The notes under the pieces: generated by a model
The model's input: only the letters and a program-made list of their open reading frames with translations
Told to the model about the DNA's origin: nothing
The model's database searches: none
Shown: one piece after another, positions 62,150-64,000 of the stretch
Layout: every line of letters begins with the position of its first letter
Numbering within the stretch: the stretch's first letter is position 1
Assembly: GCF_947489255.1 (NCBI RefSeq)
Contig: NZ_CANLCY010000001.1
Coordinates: forward strand, 682,001 to 746,000
Source of the DNA: an uncultured Microbacterium sp.
GTDB lineage: Bacteria > Actinomycetota > Actinomycetes > Actinomycetales > Microbacteriaceae
Direction of reading: 5' to 3'
DNA length: 64,000 nt
Translations under genes and position numbers: made by a program

Positions 62150-62586
62150 CGATCCTGGAGACCATGATGATGGATGCCGAGACCCCGGCCATCACACCCG
62201 GTTGCGTGCCCGCGCCGGCCGAGGTCGCGGGGGCCGTCCCGGAGGGGTGGACCCGCATCTGCCGCGTCGACGACCTGCTCGTCGAGCGCGGGGCGGCCGC
62301 CCTCGTCGACGGTCGCCAGATCGCGCTGTTCCGCACCTACGACGGGCGCCTGTTCGCCATCGACCAGATCGATCCCTTCAGCGGCGCGGCGATCCTGTCG
62401 CGCGGGATCGTCGGGGATCGCGGGGGAGTGCCGACCGTGGCATCCCCGATGTACAAGCAGGTATTCGACCTGCGTACCGGCCTGTGTCTCGACACGCAGG
62501 GCAAGGAACCGTTGAGCGTCCGGGTGCACCCGGTCGCGGTGACCGACGGCATCGTGTTCGTCCGCATCCAAGGAGACCCCCGATGA
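62146..62586 (+). CDS. nirD: Nitrite reductase, small subunit
   Basis: NirD (146 aa) is the Rieske-like small partner of NirB. The fold is shown by WTRICRVDDLLVERGAAALV, IALFRTYDGRLFAIDQIDPF and SPMYKQVFDLRTGLCL. The Rieske cysteines are absent, as is normal for NirD. The N-terminal ~35 residues are disordered. The ATG overlaps the nirB stop and the stop overlaps the siroheme synthase start. Confidence 0.95.
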   Translation: MTILETMMMDAETPAITPGCVPAPAEVAGAVPEGWTRICRVDDLLVERGAAALVDGRQIALFRTYDGRLFAIDQIDPFSGAAILSRGIVGDRGGVPTVASPMYKQVFDLRTGLCLDTQGKEPLSVRVHPVAVTDGIVFVRIQGDPR

Positions 62587-63845
62587 TCGCTCTCGCAGGA
62601 CTCGACCTCGCCGACCGTCTCGTCGTCTGCGTCGGCGGCGGTGCCGTCGCCGAGAAGCGCATCGCTCGCCTTCGTGCCGCCGGCGCCCGCGTGCGCCTGG
62701 TCGCCCCGGTCGCCACCGCGGGACTCACGGCGCTCGCCGCCGCGGGCGACATCGAGTGGCACGCGCGCTCCTTCGCTTCCGAAGACCTCGACGACGCCTG
62801 GTTCTGCCATACGGCGACCGGGTCGGCTTCCGTCGACGCGGCGGTCGTCGAGGCCGCCGAGGCGCGCCGGGTGTGGTGCGTCAACGCCGGGCACGGGGGA
62901 AAGGGCACCGCGCGCCTGGCCGCCGAGACCACGAGCGGCGACGTCATGGTCGGCGTCGTCTCGACCGCGGGCGCCGACCCCCGCCGCACCGTCGCCGTGC
63001 GCGACGCCATCGCTCAGCGCCTCGCCGAAGGCGCCCTTCCGCTCCGCCGCCGACGTCGTCCGCTTGTGGGGAGCGTGGCGCTCGTCGGCGGCGGCCCCGG
63101 CCCCATCGACCTGATGACCGTCCGCGCCCGGGCCCTGCTCGCCGAGGCCGACGTCGTCGTGCACGACCGCCTCGGGCCCACCGGGGTGCTCGCCGAGCTC
63201 GGCGACGATGTCGAGCTCGTCGACGTGGGCAAGCGTCCGCATCATCACCCGGTGCCCCAGGATGAGATCAACGCGATCCTCGTCGACCGGGCGGCCCGTG
63301 GCCTGCGCGTGGTGCGGCTGAAAGGCGGCGACCCCTTCGTCTACGGGCGCGGCGGTGAAGAGGTCATCGCGTGCCGTGCCGCCGGCATCCCGGTGGAGGT
63401 CGTGCCCGGCATCTCGAGCGCGATCGCGGTGCCCGCGGCCGCGGGTGTGCCGGTGACCCACCGAGGCGTCGCCGGTACCCTTCATGTTGTGAACGGTCAG
63501 GAGCACCCCGGCGAGGCGACCCTGGCGGCGCTGCGCGACGACCGCGCCACCGTCGTGGCGTTGATGGGCGTGAGCGCGCTTCCCCGTTTCACCGCGGCAG
63601 CCCTCGCGGCGGGTGCGCCGGCGTCGCGCCCCGTCGCCTTCGTCGAGAACGGCCACACCCCGGCGCAGCGCACGATCCGCACGACTCTCGGAACGGCCGT
63701 CCGGGATGCCGAGGCGCAGGGCCTCGCCAATCCCGCGGTGCTCGTGTTCGGCGACGTCGCTCGCGCCGATCTGCTCCTCCCGCAGCCGGCCGCCGACGTC
63801 GCCGTCGAGCCTCTCGCAGCGGCGCGCGCCCAGGTCATCGGGTGA
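62583..63845 (+). CDS. cysG: Siroheme synthase (precorrin-2 dehydrogenase / uroporphyrinogen-III methyltransferase)
   Basis: A 420-residue fusion that makes siroheme for nirB. Residues 1-155 are the NAD-dependent dehydrogenase/ferrochelatase part (VVCVGGGAVAEKRIARLRAA). Residues about 160-410 are the SAM methyltransferase CobA/SUMT, with GSVALVGGGPGPIDLMTVRA, VRLKGGDPFVYGRGGEE, PGISSAIAVPAAAGVPVTHR and VALMGVSALP. The acidic residue near position 100 that is catalytic in CysG appears replaced (CVNAGHGG). Start overlaps nirD, stop overlaps the next GTG. Confidence 0.93.
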   Translation: MIALAGLDLADRLVVCVGGGAVAEKRIARLRAAGARVRLVAPVATAGLTALAAAGDIEWHARSFASEDLDDAWFCHTATGSASVDAAVVEAAEARRVWCVNAGHGGKGTARLAAETTSGDVMVGVVSTAGADPRRTVAVRDAIAQRLAEGALPLRRRRRPLVGSVALVGGGPGPIDLMTVRARALLAEADVVVHDRLGPTGVLAELGDDVELVDVGKRPHHHPVPQDEINAILVDRAARGLRVVRLKGGDPFVYGRGGEEVIACRAAGIPVEVVPGISSAIAVPAAAGVPVTHRGVAGTLHVVNGQEHPGEATLAALRDDRATVVALMGVSALPRFTAAALAAGAPASRPVAFVENGHTPAQRTIRTTLGTAVRDAEAQGLANPAVLVFGDVARADLLLPQPAADVAVEPLAAARAQVIG

Positions 63846-64000
63846 CGGCACCGCGTCGCACGATCAGCACGGTGCTCCAGGGGTGCACCGTGCTGCTTCC
63901 CGTCGACCGGCGGTCGGGGGAGTTGTCGGCCGCGCTCGAACGACACGGCGCGCGCGTGCGCGTGGCCCCGGCGCTGACGATCGTGCCCCACGTCGATGAC
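63842..64000 (+). CDS. hemD: Uroporphyrinogen-III synthase-like protein, 5' part
   Basis: An incomplete gene that runs off the window; 53 codons are visible. The GTG overlaps the cysG stop. The start reads VLLPVDRRSGELSAALERHG, with ALTIVPHVDD at the window edge, the pattern of HemD-domain proteins found in actinobacterial nitrite operons. It would supply uroporphyrinogen III for siroheme, if the assignment is right. Confidence 0.7.
   Translation, partial: MTAPRRTISTVLQGCTVLLPVDRRSGELSAALERHGARVRVAPALTIVPHVDD

Overview
The window looks like chromosomal DNA of a high-GC actinobacterium of the family Microbacteriaceae, most likely Microbacterium. The grounds are the strongly GC-biased third codon positions with long antisense shadow frames, the gene order around acpS-alr-tsaE-tsaB-rimI-tsaD, groES standing without groEL behind CIRCE operators, the guaB / guaB3 / SURF1 / DUF3817 / guaA run, and a DUF7882-like small protein. 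No rRNA, phage, IS transposase or CRISPR array was seen. One tRNA-like element was found.

Layout. 0.1-11.3 kb is housekeeping: Ppx/GppA, coaA, glmS, then acpS-alr-tsaE and tsaB-rimI-tsaD (tRNA t6A synthesis) split by an antisense alpha/beta hydrolase, then a membrane protein and a THUMP-like methyltransferase. 11.3-13 kb holds two CIRCE operators, groES and rarD. 13.2-19.5 kb is a branched-chain amino-acid type ABC system: a binding lipoprotein facing a livH-livM-livG-livF operon that ends in a small lipoprotein gene with an apparent CTG start. 19.7-26.2 kb is purine synthesis (guaB, guaB3, guaA) with a TMEM175-like channel, SURF1 and DUF3817 genes between.

26.2-34.3 kb is mixed: a repeat-rich intergenic stretch, a glycosyltransferase, a TetR/MBL-hydrolase divergon, a LigD-type polymerase, a Bax-inhibitor-like protein, a GDPD and a FAD protein. 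34.3-36.4 kb is a compact zinc-responsive island: a COG0523/CobW-like protein with an apparent frameshift, a Zur-box-like operator, a cysteine-free L36, an ArsR/SmtB sensor with a full alpha5 zinc site, and a duplicated histidine-rich protein. 36.8-37.9 kb holds a HEPN/MNT toxin-antitoxin pair whose antitoxin carries an N-terminal HTH, next to a CAU tRNA-like element. 38-40.4 kb has GntR/DMT and MarR/VOC pairs with clear palindromic operators.

40.5-54.9 kb carries membrane and stress proteins, a UvrD/PcrA helicase, an SseB protein, a second LigD-type polymerase convergent with an ATP-dependent DNA ligase, an AI-2E-family permease, an acyl-CoA dehydrogenase with an in-frame palindromic repeat, a YbaK-like protein, a TetR regulator, and an oxidoreductase with a Rieske domain that has lost its ligands. 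54.97-58.72 kb is a 3.7-kb segment bounded by direct repeats of the lysE 3' end. It holds tandem GAF/GAF-ANTAR regulators and small proteins of unknown function. 59.6-64.0 kb is a translationally coupled assimilatory nitrite reductase operon (nirB, nirD, siroheme synthase, start of a hemD-like gene) that runs off the window.

The parts most worth a second look are the zinc island, the HTH-MNT/HEPN module beside the odd tRNA-like element, the lysE-repeat-bounded segment, and the dispersed palindromic elements at about 26.4 and 45.0 kb.
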